Source of the DNA: Tillus elongatus
Lineage: Eukaryota > Arthropoda > Insecta > Coleoptera > Cleridae
DNA: 64,000 nt
Reading direction: 5' to 3'
NCBI GenBank assembly: GCA_964006375.1
Contig: OZ023264.1
Span: forward strand, 178,691,131 to 178,755,130
The notes under the pieces are model-generated. The model searched no databases, was not told where the DNA came from, and saw nothing but the letters and a program-made list of their open reading frames with translations. Shown in pieces: positions 1-11,031 of this stretch. The first letter of the stretch is position 1, and each line of letters opens with the position of its first letter. A program made the position numbers and the translations under genes.

Positions 1-1030
1 GCTACTGAAACAAGCTACCAGCTTCTTTAGACGAATTTAAAAAAAAAATTGCGATTAATAATATGTCGTTTTTCAGCATGGCGTAAAGAACGTATTTATA
101 AAAAGCACATTTCTCTTGCATTACCAACATCAGTGCCTACTTTTCCTAAAGATAATGAGGATATATAGAAAAACATATATTTTCTATATAATTTGATGCA
201 ACACATTCAAATAAGTTCCATATTATGAGAAGTAACGACTTGGCACTTAAGAACAATTTTAGAATTTCAGGTCGCTTTCTACATGTATAAATTTAAGTTT
301 AGGATGCAAGATGGTTACAATTTACATATTCACTTTATGCGAGTGCTGCAGCGGATTATTATAGCATCCTTTTATAAACGGTAAATATGAACATGTCTGC
401 ATTTCCTGCCGACTGTCGAAAACATTAACATAGGAATGTCGAGTACACTCTTCACATGCTATCATAGGTAAACACAGGCGTCTGCTGGAATTAAAAGCTA
501 GGTGGGGATGTGGTTGTAATTGGTTCTCAGATAATCCTTCTTGAAAGAATATATCATTATCCTTACAGTTTTAAGGCGATGTCGCCACAACCATTATACG
601 AAGAGGCTACCAAAAAACCGAACTTTTTTAAAAAATTTATTTAAGAATTTAATTTTTAAACACAAAAACCTTCAACCCCCTTCACAGTGCTCTCCACGGG
701 CACTAGTACACTTAATGAGTACAATTTGGAGAACCAATTAATCTCAATACAGTTTTAGGACCTGATGATCATTCCGCTAACAAAGTGAGCGATGAATAAA
801 CTAAAATGACGCTAGCAAAACGATCGTCATGGCTTAAAATTTTATTGTGCTTGGGTTTTCCAAGTTGTAGTTATCAGTGCTTATCACAGGTCCCAATCTG
901 CTCTCGCGAGTACACTTGTCTAATCTTTTATCCGATTGTTCAAAACAATTTTGAAATAAGTGTTCTGTGATGCGCGGCAGCGCCTCCGTCGTTTTCTATT
1001 CACCTCGACAACGTAGGCAAAACGCTTTCC
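1..1030. other. mostly unassigned AT-rich DNA; possible decayed PLE-like end at ~760-890
   Basis: I find no convincing coding region in this stretch; the short open frame at 541-741 has no recognisable domain. Positions ~840-890 resemble 22,930-22,975, the outer edge of the large inverted repeat described there (shared text: TTTTCCAAG, then TTATCACAGGTCCCA versus CTCATCACAGGTTCCA). Just upstream, 762-768 reads CTGATGA and AAAACGATCGTC occurs at ~818-830, so a decayed relative of the hammerhead-like block may be present. Confidence 0.35.
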
Positions 1031-1034
1031 TCCC

Positions 1035-1640
1035 ATGTCTCTTTTCATTCGGGGATGTACAAAAAAAAGTCGCAGTGGTCATGATTGGGTGAATAGGAGG
1101 AATGGGGCAGAATGATGATGCCATTCTTTGTGTAAACAGTGGTGTTATCGTGGTGGAAAAACCAGTCACCCGATTGCCACCAATCAGGCCTCTTCCATTG
1201 CAAACTGTTGCGCAATATTTTCAAAACTTACAGGCAGAAAGCCTGGTTACCTGTCTGACCTTGTGGAGCCAACTCTGAACGGACAACTTCTTTCACGTCG
1301 AAAAACCAAATCGGCATTATCTTGACGTTTGATTACACTTGACGAGCTTTTTTGGGACGAGGTGAACTTGGAGTCTTCCACCCTCATTTCAAAACAGTTC
1401 TTTCAAAGTACAACATGCTTCCTCGCGATCTTGCTTTTGTTCAGCAATCGGTAGTCGATGCACGAATTTGGCAGTCATCCTTTCCACAACTTCGTCAATG
1501 GTAGGTCGTCGATCTTCCATGATGAATTCGCGAATTTTTTCAACATTTTCGTTGGTTCGACCTGTGGAAAAACTAACAGAGCGGGGTTTGCCATCAATTT
1601 TTGAAACGGAAAAACCACTTACACACTTGAGTTTTCCCAA
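1035..1640 (-). pseudogene. mariner-family transposase remnant
   Basis: Reading the minus strand from 1,640 gives a helix-turn-helix-like segment with NENVEKIREFIMEDRRPTID, typical of insect mariner transposases (the N(E)ENVxxIRxxIxEDRRxTIxE region). It is followed by KFVHRLPIAEQKQDREE, matching the family block KFVPRLLTxEQKxxR. Further down (about 1,390-1,040) the minus strand reads SPRPKKARQV, then a FFDVK-like and a HHDNTTVYT-like segment, then SYSPNHDHCDFF. These correspond to the central and DDD regions of mariner, but only after changing frame and with stop codons. The catalytic block is degenerate and a stretch between the HTH and KFV block is missing. It is a dead fragment. No TIRs were recognised at its edges. 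Confidence 0.7.
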
Positions 1641-1649
1641 TCCTCGTAG

Positions 1650-1775
1650 CCCGTTTTTAGTGAATTTTCGTAGAGAAAATTAACTAATGGGGAGATCCCG
1701 ACTTTTGAATTTTGAAAAAAATTTTGCAAATGACCGCGAAGTAGGACCCCTAGAACCCATATCCGGGGTCAGTTT

Positions 1776-1866
<91 letters not shown>
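1650..1866 (-). repeat. HINE-like composite repeat, 3' end with hairpin, M2 block and (TA)n
   Basis: The segment opens with the terminal hairpin (about 1,655-1,692: TTAGTGAATTTTCGTAG then GAGAAAATTAACTAA). It continues with the conserved M2 block (GGGGAGATCCCGAC ... ATATCCGGGGTCAGTTTCA) and then a (TA)n array at 1,780-1,866. In the family's 5'-to-3' sense this copy is on the minus strand. Its 5' half is absent because a mariner TIR (AGGGTGGCACATTG) starts exactly where the array ends. Confidence 0.7.
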
Positions 1867-1870
<4 letters not shown>

Positions 1871-2330
1871 GGCACATTGAAAACGAAACATACCGATTTG
1901 CGTCCAGAGATTTTTTTTAAGAAACGCTGAAAGACGTCAGTTTTAATATTGAGGGGGATATGTTTTGACATAAAACTCAACTTCGTCACATCAACCCCTT
2001 AAGGGGGGTGATAACAATCCTTATATTTTAAATAAGGAACATGGGTCGAGTGTTACACCATTTGAAAGCTCTTTCTTTTCTGAATTCAGCACACTATTAT
2101 TTTTTTTTGAAGTTTTATCAACTCGTTTAAAAATTATTCACAGTTGAAGATGCAAAGACGCATTTCACTCATTCCGATAAGAAATGTGCTGATAGTCAAT
2201 GTTTTGTAGGTTTGTAAACTAAAAATTGACTATCAGAACATTTCTTATCGAAATGAGAGAAATGCGGTTCATTATTTCAGTTTATCGGTCGATTTGATAC
2301 TTGATAGTACTACCGAAAATTAATATCACA

Positions 2331-3100
2331 ATGGTGTATTCTGTAGAAGAAAGAGTTGAAATAATTACTCTTTTTTCAAACACGATGACTGTGCCAACCC
2401 TACCGCAAATTTGTTTAATGAACGACATCCGAACAGACATGTTAACAGAAAATACATTTTGGAGTTAGTTGCAAAGTTTCGACAAAGTGGTTCAGTAGCC
2501 AACAAAAAAACGGGATCCTGAACGTGAATTTCCGGTTAGAAATGAGACTACTGAGATTGAAGTTTTAGGACAAATTGCTGCAGACCCAACTTTGAGCACG
2601 AGAAAATTGGCCACTGTTTCAAACATCAAAAGCCTGGACGCAGCAAGTGCGTTATGGTAGTGAATTTTCATAGAAATGATCTGTCACAATATATTTTATT
2701 ATAACTTTTTTTTCTTGTAACGTAGAAATCTAAATTTTGGTGTCTGGTTTACTTTTTATATCGTAAACCCACCTACCAAATTTGGTTATCATATATTCTT
2801 AATTTTTTAAGATAATTTTTTTTTCAAATGAAAACTCAAAATTTTCCCGGAAAACCTCGTCCAATTTTTTCGATTAACGAACTTATTAAAGCCATTTACA
2901 AAGGGAAGGTACATGCCAAATTTTATCAACATCGGCCCATTATTCTTTGAGATAAAATTTTTTTTTGAATAAAAACTAAAAATTTTCCCTGCAAACCTCG
3001 TCTGATTTTCTTGACTAACAAACTTGTTAAAGCCATTTACAAAGGGAAGGTACATGCCAAATTTTATTAAAATCGGCCCATTATTTTTTGAGATATCGGT

Positions 3101-3181
<81 letters not shown>

Positions 3182-3885
3182 ATATAAACATATAAAAATT
3201 GAAACTGACCTCGGATATGGGTTCTAGGGGTCCTAGATCGCGCTCATTTGCAAAAAAATTTTCAAAATTCAAAAGTCGGGATCTCCCCATTAGTGAATTT
3301 TTTCTACGAAAATTCACTAAAAGAAGAACTATTCAGCTAATATTGAAGCATCATAAATTTCACCCGTATAAAATTCATCTTGTACAACTGAATGAAGATG
3401 ATTTTGATCGGCGGCTGGAGTTTTGTGAAGTTATGACTGCACGAATAGCTGATAACGGCAACTTTCTGTTCAATATCTGTTTTTCAGACGAGTGTACGTT
3501 TTTATTAAACTCTACAGTCAATCGTCATAATTGTCGTTATTGGGCAGATAATAATCCAATAAATTTTCATGAAGTCCACACTCAAACTCCACACAAATTG
3601 AATGTCTGGACTGGCATTTTTGGAGACCGTTTAATCGGACCAATTTTTCTTGGTGGCAATTTGAGTGGCGAAACCTATTTGGAGTTACTAGAAGATGTTT
3701 ACCCTCTACTAATTGACATTGTTGAAAATCTCTTTAGACTTCTTTCTATGGGGCCATTTAAAGAGCAGAATTTACGCAACAGAACCGGTGTCTCTAAAAG
3801 AATTACGACGACGCATTGTTGAAGAATGCCGTCTAATAACTCCACAAATGCTCCAGAATGTCAGAGCTCGTTTTGAACAAAATTT
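2331..3885 (+). pseudogene. DD41D-like mariner transposase pseudogene (copy 1)
   Basis: The N-terminal part (2,331-2,630) encodes the predicted DNA-binding region (VEERVEII ... FNERHPN ... NRKYILELVAKFRQSGSVAN) with a frameshift near 2,370-2,385 and another at a run of A's near 2,505. The second part (3,322-3,885) holds the HTH linker, the first catalytic Asp (FSDECTF), the NRHNCRYW block and the C-terminal LRRRIVEECRLITPQMLQ region. An internal deletion removes the QQDGAP and SPDLTP motifs. Not functional. Confidence 0.8.
2631..3322 (+). mobile_element. HINE-like element nested in mariner transposase (boundary-defining copy)
   Basis: Comparison with the uninterrupted paralogue at ~5,830-5,865 (AAACACCAAAGAAGAAC on the minus strand) defines this insertion: AAACATCAAA before it and AAAGAAGAACT after it. 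It begins AGCCTGGACGCAGCAAGTGC, contains the subterminal GTAGTGAATTTTC, then M1 (with an internal ~120-bp tandem repeat at about 2,800-3,080), a (TA)n array (3,103-3,169), (TG)6, and the M2 block (about 3,198-3,285). It ends in a hairpin at about 3,290-3,320 with 12-bp arms TTAGTGAATTTT and AAAATTCACTAA. A run of A's at the junction means no target duplication, or one of up to 4-5 bp, cannot be distinguished. No TA duplication is possible because the target has no TA. No protein is encoded. Confidence 0.75.
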
Positions 3886-3889
3886 GAAA

Positions 3890-4688
3890 AAGTTGAAAGA
3901 TCCAAAGATCCTGTATAATGTTCTTGACAATAATTATTTTCCTTTGCGTGATATAATTCTTCTGGATAGGCTTTCTAGCCTAGCATTGTATAGCAAACAT
4001 TTTTACCATGCTTTCCTTAATATTTTAAATATTTGGACCCGTTATCGAATGTTGGTTGGTATTCTTGCTGAATCCACCTTTCCAATTATCTTAGGGAAAT
4101 AAATAAATAATAATAAATAATTGTTTTACTAGTCTTTAAAGTCAGCCATAAAAGATTTTCGTGGTATTGCTCTGTAGTAACTTTGCTAATGTAAACCTCA
4201 GTGAAATAATCTCTAAAAGAAGCAAATAAGTGTTATACATTGTTATCAGATATCAGATAACAAGGTATTACACTTAGTATGTCCATAACAACTGGTGACG
4301 TAATGTGTTTCTCTTTTGTTTGACTCTGGTGATGTGTTTAATAATTATACAATAAAACGAAACTTCGCGTGATATGTATTCATACAGCACATGATTATTT
4401 CATAGGCGAACGTCGTAGTCGTCACAATCAGGTTTGGTGTCAGGAAAAATAAAAGCTATTTGTGCAATCTAACAATGAATCTAATAATTATTTCATTCCA
4501 TTTAACCCGATAGTGAATCTGTGCTCGAAACCAGTAGAGCGTTGATTATTATTTTACTTATTCTACTCTTTGAATTTACTAGCAACATAAGAAAGTTACA
4601 CTGGGTTATTAATTAATACCGTTTCCTCATTCTGCATTCTAAAAGAATAGCCAGTTCCTTTTAAAGCAAAATACAGTGAAGAAGATAT
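3890..4688. other. unassigned AT-rich spacer
   Basis: This stretch starts where mariner copy 1 loses homology and ends at the TIR of copy 2. It includes an (ATAA)n-like run at about 4,098-4,122. I see no recognisable gene or repeat boundary. Confidence 0.4.
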
Positions 4689-4689
4689 A

Positions 4690-6588
4690 TAGGGTGGCGC
4701 ATTGAAAACTAAACAGACCGATTTGCGCCCAGATAATTTTTTTTAAGAAGCGCTGAAACCGTCCATTTTAATATTGAGCGGGACATGTTTTGACATAAAA
4801 CTCAACTTTGTCACATCAACCCCTTAAGGGTGGTGATAACAACCCTTATATTTTAAATATGGAACATGGGTCCAGTGTTACATCATTTGAAAGCTCTTTC
4901 TTTTCTGAATTCAGCACACTAATTTTTTTGGAAGTTTTATTAAGTCGTTTAAAAATTATTCACAGTTAGGGCTGCAAGAACGTATTTCATTCATTGTGAT
5001 AAGAAATGCACTAATTAGTCAATTTTTCGTTAAAAAAAACTAAAAACAAAACCAAACGCTCAAAAATATTTATTCAGTTGAGTAAGGGTTCGAATTGTTG
5101 ACCACCAGCTTCCATACAAAATACAAATTTTGTTCAAAACGAGCTCTGACATTCTGGAGCATTTGTGGAGTTATTAGACGGCATTCTTCAACAATGCGTC
5201 GTCGTAATTCTTCCAGAGACTCCGGTTGTGTTGCTAAAATTCTACTCTTTAAATGGCCCCATAGAAAGAATGCTAAAGGAGTTAAATCCGGTGATCTAGG
5301 GGGCCACTCAATAGCACCTCTACGCTCAATCCATTGCTCTGGAAACTCACTGTTCAAAAACTCCCTAACACGTTGTGAAAAATGCGGAGGAGCTCCATCT
5401 TGTTGAAACACTAATTGATTTTCTTGATAGCGATCATCATTTTTAACAATGTCAATTAGTAGAGGGTAAACGATATCTTCTAGTAACTCCAAATACGTTT
5501 CGCCACTCGAATTGCCATCAAGAAAAATTGGTCCGATTAAACGGTCTCCAAAAATGCCAGTCCAGACATTCAATTTCTGTGGAGTTTGAGTGTGGACTTC
5601 GTGAAAATTTCTTGGATTATTATTTGCCCAATAACGACAATTATGACGATTGACTGTAGAGTTTAATAAAAACGTACACTCGTCTGAAAAACAGATATTG
5701 AACAGAAAGTTCCCGTTATCAGCTATTCGTGCAGTCATAACTTCACAAAAATCCAGCCGCCGATCAAAGTCATCTTCATTCAGTTGTTGTACAAGATGAA
5801 TTTTATACGGGTGAAATTTATGATGCTTCAATATTCGCTGAATAGTTCTTCTTTGGTGTTTGAAACAGTGACCAATTTTCTCGTGCTCAAAGTTGGGTCT
5901 GCAGCAATTTGTCATAAAACTTCAATCTCAGTAGTCTCATTTCTAACCGGAAATTCACGTTCAGGATCCCGTTTTTTGTTGGCTACTGAACCACTTTGTC
6001 GAAACTTTGCAACTAACTTCAAAATGTATTTTCTGTTAACATGTTTGTTCGGATGTCGTTCATTAAATAAATTTGCGGTACGGTTGGCACAGGCATCATT
6101 TTTGAAAAAAAGAGTAATTATTTCAACTCTTTCTTCTACAGAATACACCATTGTGAAATTAATTTTCGGTAGGACTATCAAGTATCAAACCGACCGATAA
6201 ACTGAAATAATAAACCGAATTTCTCTCATTCCGATAAGAAATGTTCTGATAGTCAATTTTTTGTTTACAAACCAACAAAACATTGACTATCAGCACATTT
6301 CTTATCGGAATGAGTGAAATGCGTCTTTGCATCTTCAACTGTGAATAATTTTTAAACGAGTTGATAAAACTTTCAAAAAAAATTTGTGTGCTGGATTCAG
6401 AAAAGAAAGTGTTTTCAAATGATGTAACACTCGACCCATGTTCCCTATTTAAAATATAGGGATTCTTATCACCACCGTTAAGGGGTTGATGTGACAAAGT
6501 TGAGTTTTATGCCAAAAACGTGTTTCGGCGTTTCTTAAAAATTCTCTGAACGCAAATCGGTCTGTTTCGTTTTCAATGCGCCACCCTA
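4690..6588 (-). mobile_element. DD41D-like mariner, copy 2 with long TIRs (~350 bp)
   Basis: The ends are AGGGTGGCGCATTG (4,691) and its complement at 6,575-6,588, both flanked by TATA, consistent with TA target duplication. The inverted arms extend about 350 bp inward (roughly 4,691-5,030 and 6,230-6,588). Both contain an AACCCCTTAA motif and a TTTTTAAACGA-like stretch. Next to the transposase start lies an extra palindrome (about 6,232-6,306, stem around GATAAGAAATGT...ACATTTCTTATC), also present in copy 1 (2,179-2,251). Such long TIRs are unusual for mariners, whose TIRs are generally around 30 bp. Confidence 0.85.
5070..6151 (-). pseudogene. DD41D-like mariner transposase, nearly full length
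   Basis: The likely start is the ATG at 6,151 (MVYSVEERVEIITLF), giving about 360 codons to the stop at 5,070, the usual size for the superfamily. The N-terminal part carries the DNA-binding region. A TGA at 5,912-5,914 interrupts it where copy 1 has GGA, and a 1-bp frameshift follows near 5,850. The catalytic region shows FSDECTF (first Asp) and LVFQQDGAPPHFS (second Asp). The block SPDLTPLAFFLWG has Ala where relatives at 8.7 and 27.5 kb have Asp, 41 residues after the second Asp. One nonsense codon, one frameshift and loss of the third catalytic Asp make it inactive, although most of the protein is well preserved. Confidence 0.85.
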
Positions 6589-6589
6589 T

Positions 6590-7169
6590 ATATGTTATAC
6601 TTCTATCAAATTTCATATTTCATTAAACAAGACATATTTGGAATTAGAAAGATTTTTATGAAAATTTACTACCATAACGTACTTGCTGAGTCCAAACTGT
6701 TTTTAAAAGTAACTAGGTATTGTGGTTTAGATTGACCCATTTCATCATCACTCAACAAAAGTGGTTTTACTTCGAATTACATGTATCCTCATGGTGTACT
6801 TTAAAATAACTGATACACTTCAAACTCTATAGATTTGATTTATTGTGTGTGATAGCCTGAAACAATTGTCCCACAATGTCCTTCACGTAAATTGTGTCAT
6901 GCCGATTTTCCCATTGTTACATATATTTTGTTCGCCCATTTTCAATCAAGACTTTTACAATGAAACGTTCCAGTTGAGAACTGATATGTAATTCGGTTTC
7001 ATTCTTTTCAATGCATCTACCTATTATTTAGCAACCGTCGTTATTAGAGTGGCGAGGTAGCAATCTCTAGATAATTCATGTGGGAACAGTATTGTTTTGC
7101 GTGGCATCATCAAAGAACAGGGTCTCTGAATGACATTGATCCAACTAATAAGCTTTATAATACGTTATT
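6590..7169. other. unassigned spacer with one HINE 5' terminus
   Basis: At 6,657-6,700 the sequence reads GAAAATTTACTACCATAACG followed by TACTTGCTGAGTCCA, a diverged 5' terminus of the HINE-like family in reverse orientation. I see no gene in the remainder. Confidence 0.5.
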
Positions 7170-7297
7170 CTTTTTAGTGAATTTTCTTTAAAAGAAAATC
7201 ACTAATGAGGAGATCCCGACTTTTGAATTTTGAAAAAATTTCTTCAAATGAACGCAAACTATCCGGTGTCAGTTTCAGTTTTTTTTTAATATGTCAT

Positions 7298-9480
7298 CGT
7301 TATTTCAAATATAACACCCTGTATATTATTGCATTTTTAGAATACTCATCTAATTTTAGGTTAAAAGTTATTAGGGTATGCTCTCCCTATCTTTAACTGT
7401 TTTCGAGCTATGTCAATTTATTTGAGAATTCTGTTCAAGGGGAGGCTGACTTAATGAAGCTGATTTCGTGTCGTGTTAGGATGCTGAAAATTCTTTAATT
7501 TGTCAGACACGTTCCAAGGTCATTAAGCTTCGACATGATTGTGAGGCAAAATTGTTTCATATACACGGTGTTTTGTAGGATGTATTAGAATTTGGTGTGC
7601 TTTAAACTAGAATAACTCACTTATTTCAAATGGAACACCCTGTATATTATCTTCTCATTGAATAGAGCAGATAATTCTCTTTCAAACTGTATTAGAATTC
7701 CCTATACCTAAAGTTGATAATTGTCGAGATATTTGCACCAAAAAAAAAAGACAAATATAGAGTGCTATGTGATGTTTGACATTTTCACGTTTATTGTCAG
7801 TTTTATATTTCTGTCATTCACAACGTGAGTTATTTTGTCTTTGTTGTCTGAATTAATAGGAATTCTACGTTATAATGGATAATGCCAGCTATTCAAACGA
7901 ACAATTGCTGAATTTATTTTATTTTCATGAAAAGTGCAACAGAGTGGTCAGCAGAACATGTTGGCTGTTTAATGATAGGTATCCCGAGTCCTCGCCAATG
8001 ACTGCGTTGAAATTCAGACGTAATGAAACCAATTTCTTGAGAACGGGAAGTTGCACGATTAAACAAACATCAAGATCAGTTCCAGTTATAGAAGACGCAT
8101 ACACACAAATTTCTGTGTTGTCTTATTTCGCTGATCCAAAGGCGTCAATACGTTCAGTTGAACATGACATGAACATAGCACGTTCCTCCATACAGAGAAT
8201 ATCGTCCAAGCATAACATGCATAATTATAAATTTATAAGTGTACAAGCTCTGGAACTGAACGACCCAGACCACGGAATTGAATTTTGTCACACTCTCCTT
8301 GAAAGACACCGCAACGATCCTTTATTTCTGAAAAGCATAATTTTGGACCGACGAAACAAAGATGTCCCATGAAGGAATATTTAACAGACATAATATTCAC
8401 TACTGGGCTCAAGACAATCCTCATGTCAAAAGAGAACGCTGTTTTCAGAGAAAATTCAGCTTCAGCTTGTTTGCTCTTCTGATGGATGATAAATTATCGT
8501 ACTGCATTTACGATAATAATCTGACAGCTGTGCAATACATAGAGATTTTGCGAACCACTGTTTCTGATTTCTTGGACAATTTACCACTTACTGCGCATGT
8601 CAATTGTTGGTATCAACTGGATGGGGCTCCTGCGCATTATTCAGCAGAGGTGAGGAGCTTTTTAAATGATGAATTCGGAGAGAGGTGGATTAGACGCGGC
8701 GGAACATACAATTGACCGGTCGCCCGACCTCACTCCTCTGGATTTTTACCTATGGGGTAAATTTAAATCAGATGTTTATGCGACTCTAGTCAACACTAGG
8801 GAAGAACTTGAAGATAGAGTCCGTAATTGTTTGGATAATATTGATCCCGCAGAAATACGGCGCACAAGTGCAGGAGTTGCAATACACTTAGAGCGATGTA
8901 TTAGTGCGAATGATACACAATTTGAACAGTATCAATCATGAGTTTCTTAGGCTAGTCATAATCATTTTCAACTTTCAATACTTTTGGTTATTCTCTGTTA
9001 TTTGTTGAAATTTCATAAATATTAAATTAATTTTTTTGGTAAACCGTAAATATCTCGATAATTATCAACTTTAGGTATAGGGAATACTAATACAGTTTGA
9101 AAGATAATTATCTGCTCTATTCAATGAGAAGATTATATACAGGGTGTTCCATTTGAAATAAATGAGTTATTCTAGTTTAAAGCACAACAAATTCTAATAC
9201 ATCCTACAAAACACCGTGTTTATGAAACAATTTTTGCTCACAATTATGTCGAAGCTTAATGGCCTTGGCACGTGACAAATTAAATAATTTTCAGCATCCT
9301 AACACGACACGAAATCAGCTTCATTAAGTCAGCCTCCCCTTGAACAGAATTCTCAAATCAATTGACATAACTCGAAAACAGTTGAAGATAGAGAGAGCAT
9401 ACCCTTATAACTTTTAACATAAAATTAGATGAGTATTCTAAAAATCCAATAATATACAGGATGTTCTATTTGAAATAACG
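7298..9480 (+). mobile_element. mariner-like element with ~440-bp TIRs
   Basis: The inverted arms are about 7,298-7,740 and 9,045-9,480. Examples of mirrored text are CCCTATACCTAAAGTTGATA near 7,710 against its complement near 9,065, and GGGGAGGCTGACTTAATGAA near 7,440 against its complement near 9,320. The arm also contains a second internal copy of the end-like motif TTATTTCAAATGGAACACCC (about 7,622). The arms enclose one transposase pseudogene. The element sits beside the microsatellite position of a HINE-like copy. Confidence 0.85.
7875..8941 (+). pseudogene. DD41D-like mariner transposase pseudogene
   Basis: The ATG at 7,875 opens a protein related to the one at 5.1-6.2 kb: YSNEQLLNLFYFHEKCNRV, FNDRYPESSP, then RSVEHDMNIARSSIQRI, a helix-turn-helix-like segment. 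The first catalytic region is frameshifted near 8,345 (TDE recoverable next to MSHEGIFNRHNIHYWAQDNP). The second Asp is in CWYQLDGAPAHYSAE. After another frameshift near 8,690 the text is RSPDLTPLDFYLWGKFKSDVY, so the third Asp is retained here. The C-terminus ends at 8,941. At least two frameshifts disable it. Total length, about 355 codons, is family-typical. Confidence 0.85.
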
Positions 9481-9636
9481 TTGTTTATATCTATTTACGG
9501 TGTAACCGGAAGTCCGCTATTTTGGAAATTATTTTCATTAAGTAGAGCATCTTCGGAAACCCCCATATACAAATTTTCAGCACTCAAAAATGTATATTTT
9601 CGGAAATAATCTAATACATTACTCGACGTGGGACAC

Positions 9637-9639
<3 letters not shown>

Positions 9640-9724
<85 letters not shown>
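9640..9724. repeat. (TA)n microsatellite
   Basis: An uninterrupted TA dinucleotide array of about 85 bp. It lies between the long-TIR mariner flank and the M1 module, which begins ACCGATAACTGTGAGTACC. Confidence 0.95.
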
Positions 9725-9728
<4 letters not shown>

Positions 9729-10252
9729 CCGATAACTGTGAGTACCTTCCTTTTACAAGTGCCTTGGATAAGTTCATTACCGAGGAAAATCTGCCCTGGT
9801 TTTCCCGGAAAATTTTGTGTTTTCTTTCGGAAAAAATTATATCTCCGGAGATAACAAAGTAAGGGCAACCAAATTTCGTACGCGTGTTTGTATTATAAAC
9901 AGTGACCCCAGTACCAAAATGTAGGTCTGTAAGTTAAAAGATAAAAAAGTTATATGCATTAAAAAACAATTGGGGTTTTCCTCAAAACCTCAAAATTCGC
10001 AACATTTAGGCAAAGAACCAGAAACAAATACGGATTATGCAAGAAGAGTGTTCTGCAAACCCTTAAGTTTCACCTTCAACCATCATTGTCCTTCATTTTA
10101 CTAAAATATTTACAGAAAATTCATTTTAAATAGACCCTTTCTCTCATGCTTTGGCTGTAGGTTTAGTTAAGTTTATGGTTTAACTGTCTATAATTTTTAG
10201 CTAATTTTCGTAGAAAAAGTTCGTTATTGAGGAGACCGCGACTTTTTAATAA

Positions 10253-10502
10253 GTCTTTGACTTAGGCAGTTTTTTTTCTCTCCATTTGTTGGGTGAGATT
10301 TTTTGTTTGTTTGTGTAAAGTGTGCATTATTGTATTCAACTATACTGCCAAGAAGTCTTTGACTTAGGCAGTTTTTTTTCTCTACATTTATTGGGGGAGA
10401 TATTTTTTGTGTATGTGAATTTTTCATTATTGTATGTTTACTTGTATTTTCTCTATGGAGGGAAACCTTCTCAATAAATGTGTATTATTATTATTATTAT
10501 TA
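10253..10502 (+). repeat. 3' tail of a non-LTR element with internal duplication
   Basis: A ~100-bp unit beginning TCTTTGACTTAGGCAG occurs at 10,253 and again at 10,353. The segment finishes TTCTCAATAAATGTG followed by (TAT)n, the look of a LINE 3' end with a polyadenylation-like signal and simple-repeat tail. It is inserted into the HINE-like composite; coding sequence is absent, so the clade cannot be told. Confidence 0.5.
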
Positions 10503-11031
10503 TAAATGTGTTTTAAAAAGCCTTAAGTTACAGCTTCCACCATCATTGCCTTTCCTTTTACTAAAATACTTCCAGAAAATTCATTTCAAATAGACCCTTT
10601 CTCTGATGATTTGGCAGTATTTGTAGTTAAGCTTATGGTTTATAGGTTCTATAATTTTTAGCTAATTTTCGTAGAAAAACTTCTTTTATTGGGGAGACTG
10701 CGGCTTTTGAATTCTAAAAAAATTTCTTCAAATGAGCGCAAACTAGGCCCCCTATAGTCTATATCCGGGTTTACTTTCAGTTTTTATCTGTTTGCAAATA
10801 TACAAGGTGACTCATTTATAGGGTAAAGCTCAATATAATTGGTATTATACAAGATAAATTGTGTACGTTAATTATAGGGTGTCTTGAGCTGCATCTTATA
10901 AAATTATTTTGACAATCACAGGCTGGCCCATAAGTCGTTGGTGATCACTGCAATTGTTTTTTTTTCGAACACCCTTATATTATTTTATTTTTTGCATTTT
11001 TTATCGAAGTATGATGCATGTTTGTAAGAAA

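Larger units (their letters stand above)
1866..3890 (+). mobile_element. DD41D-like mariner, copy 1 (interrupted, internally deleted)
   Basis: The left TIR begins at 1,866 (AGGGTGGCACATTG) and matches both TIRs of the copy at 4,690-6,588 over several hundred bases. The transposase reading starts near 2,331 (MVYSVEERVEII-like) and is frameshifted. It is split by a 690-bp HINE-like insertion (2,631-3,322) and resumes near 3,322 (RRTIQLILKHHKFHPYKIHL). Relative to copy 2, about 170 bp are deleted near 3,730, removing the second and third catalytic positions. After about 3,885 the sequence leaves the family, so the right TIR is missing. The first catalytic region (FSDECTF) is still readable. Confidence 0.8.

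Noticed and set aside
10919..10945. Mariner-type TIR (GGCTGGCCCATAAGTCG) as a separate element
   Set aside because: The same text recurs inside M3 at 25.3 and 47.2 kb as part of the composite repeat, with no matching second TIR.
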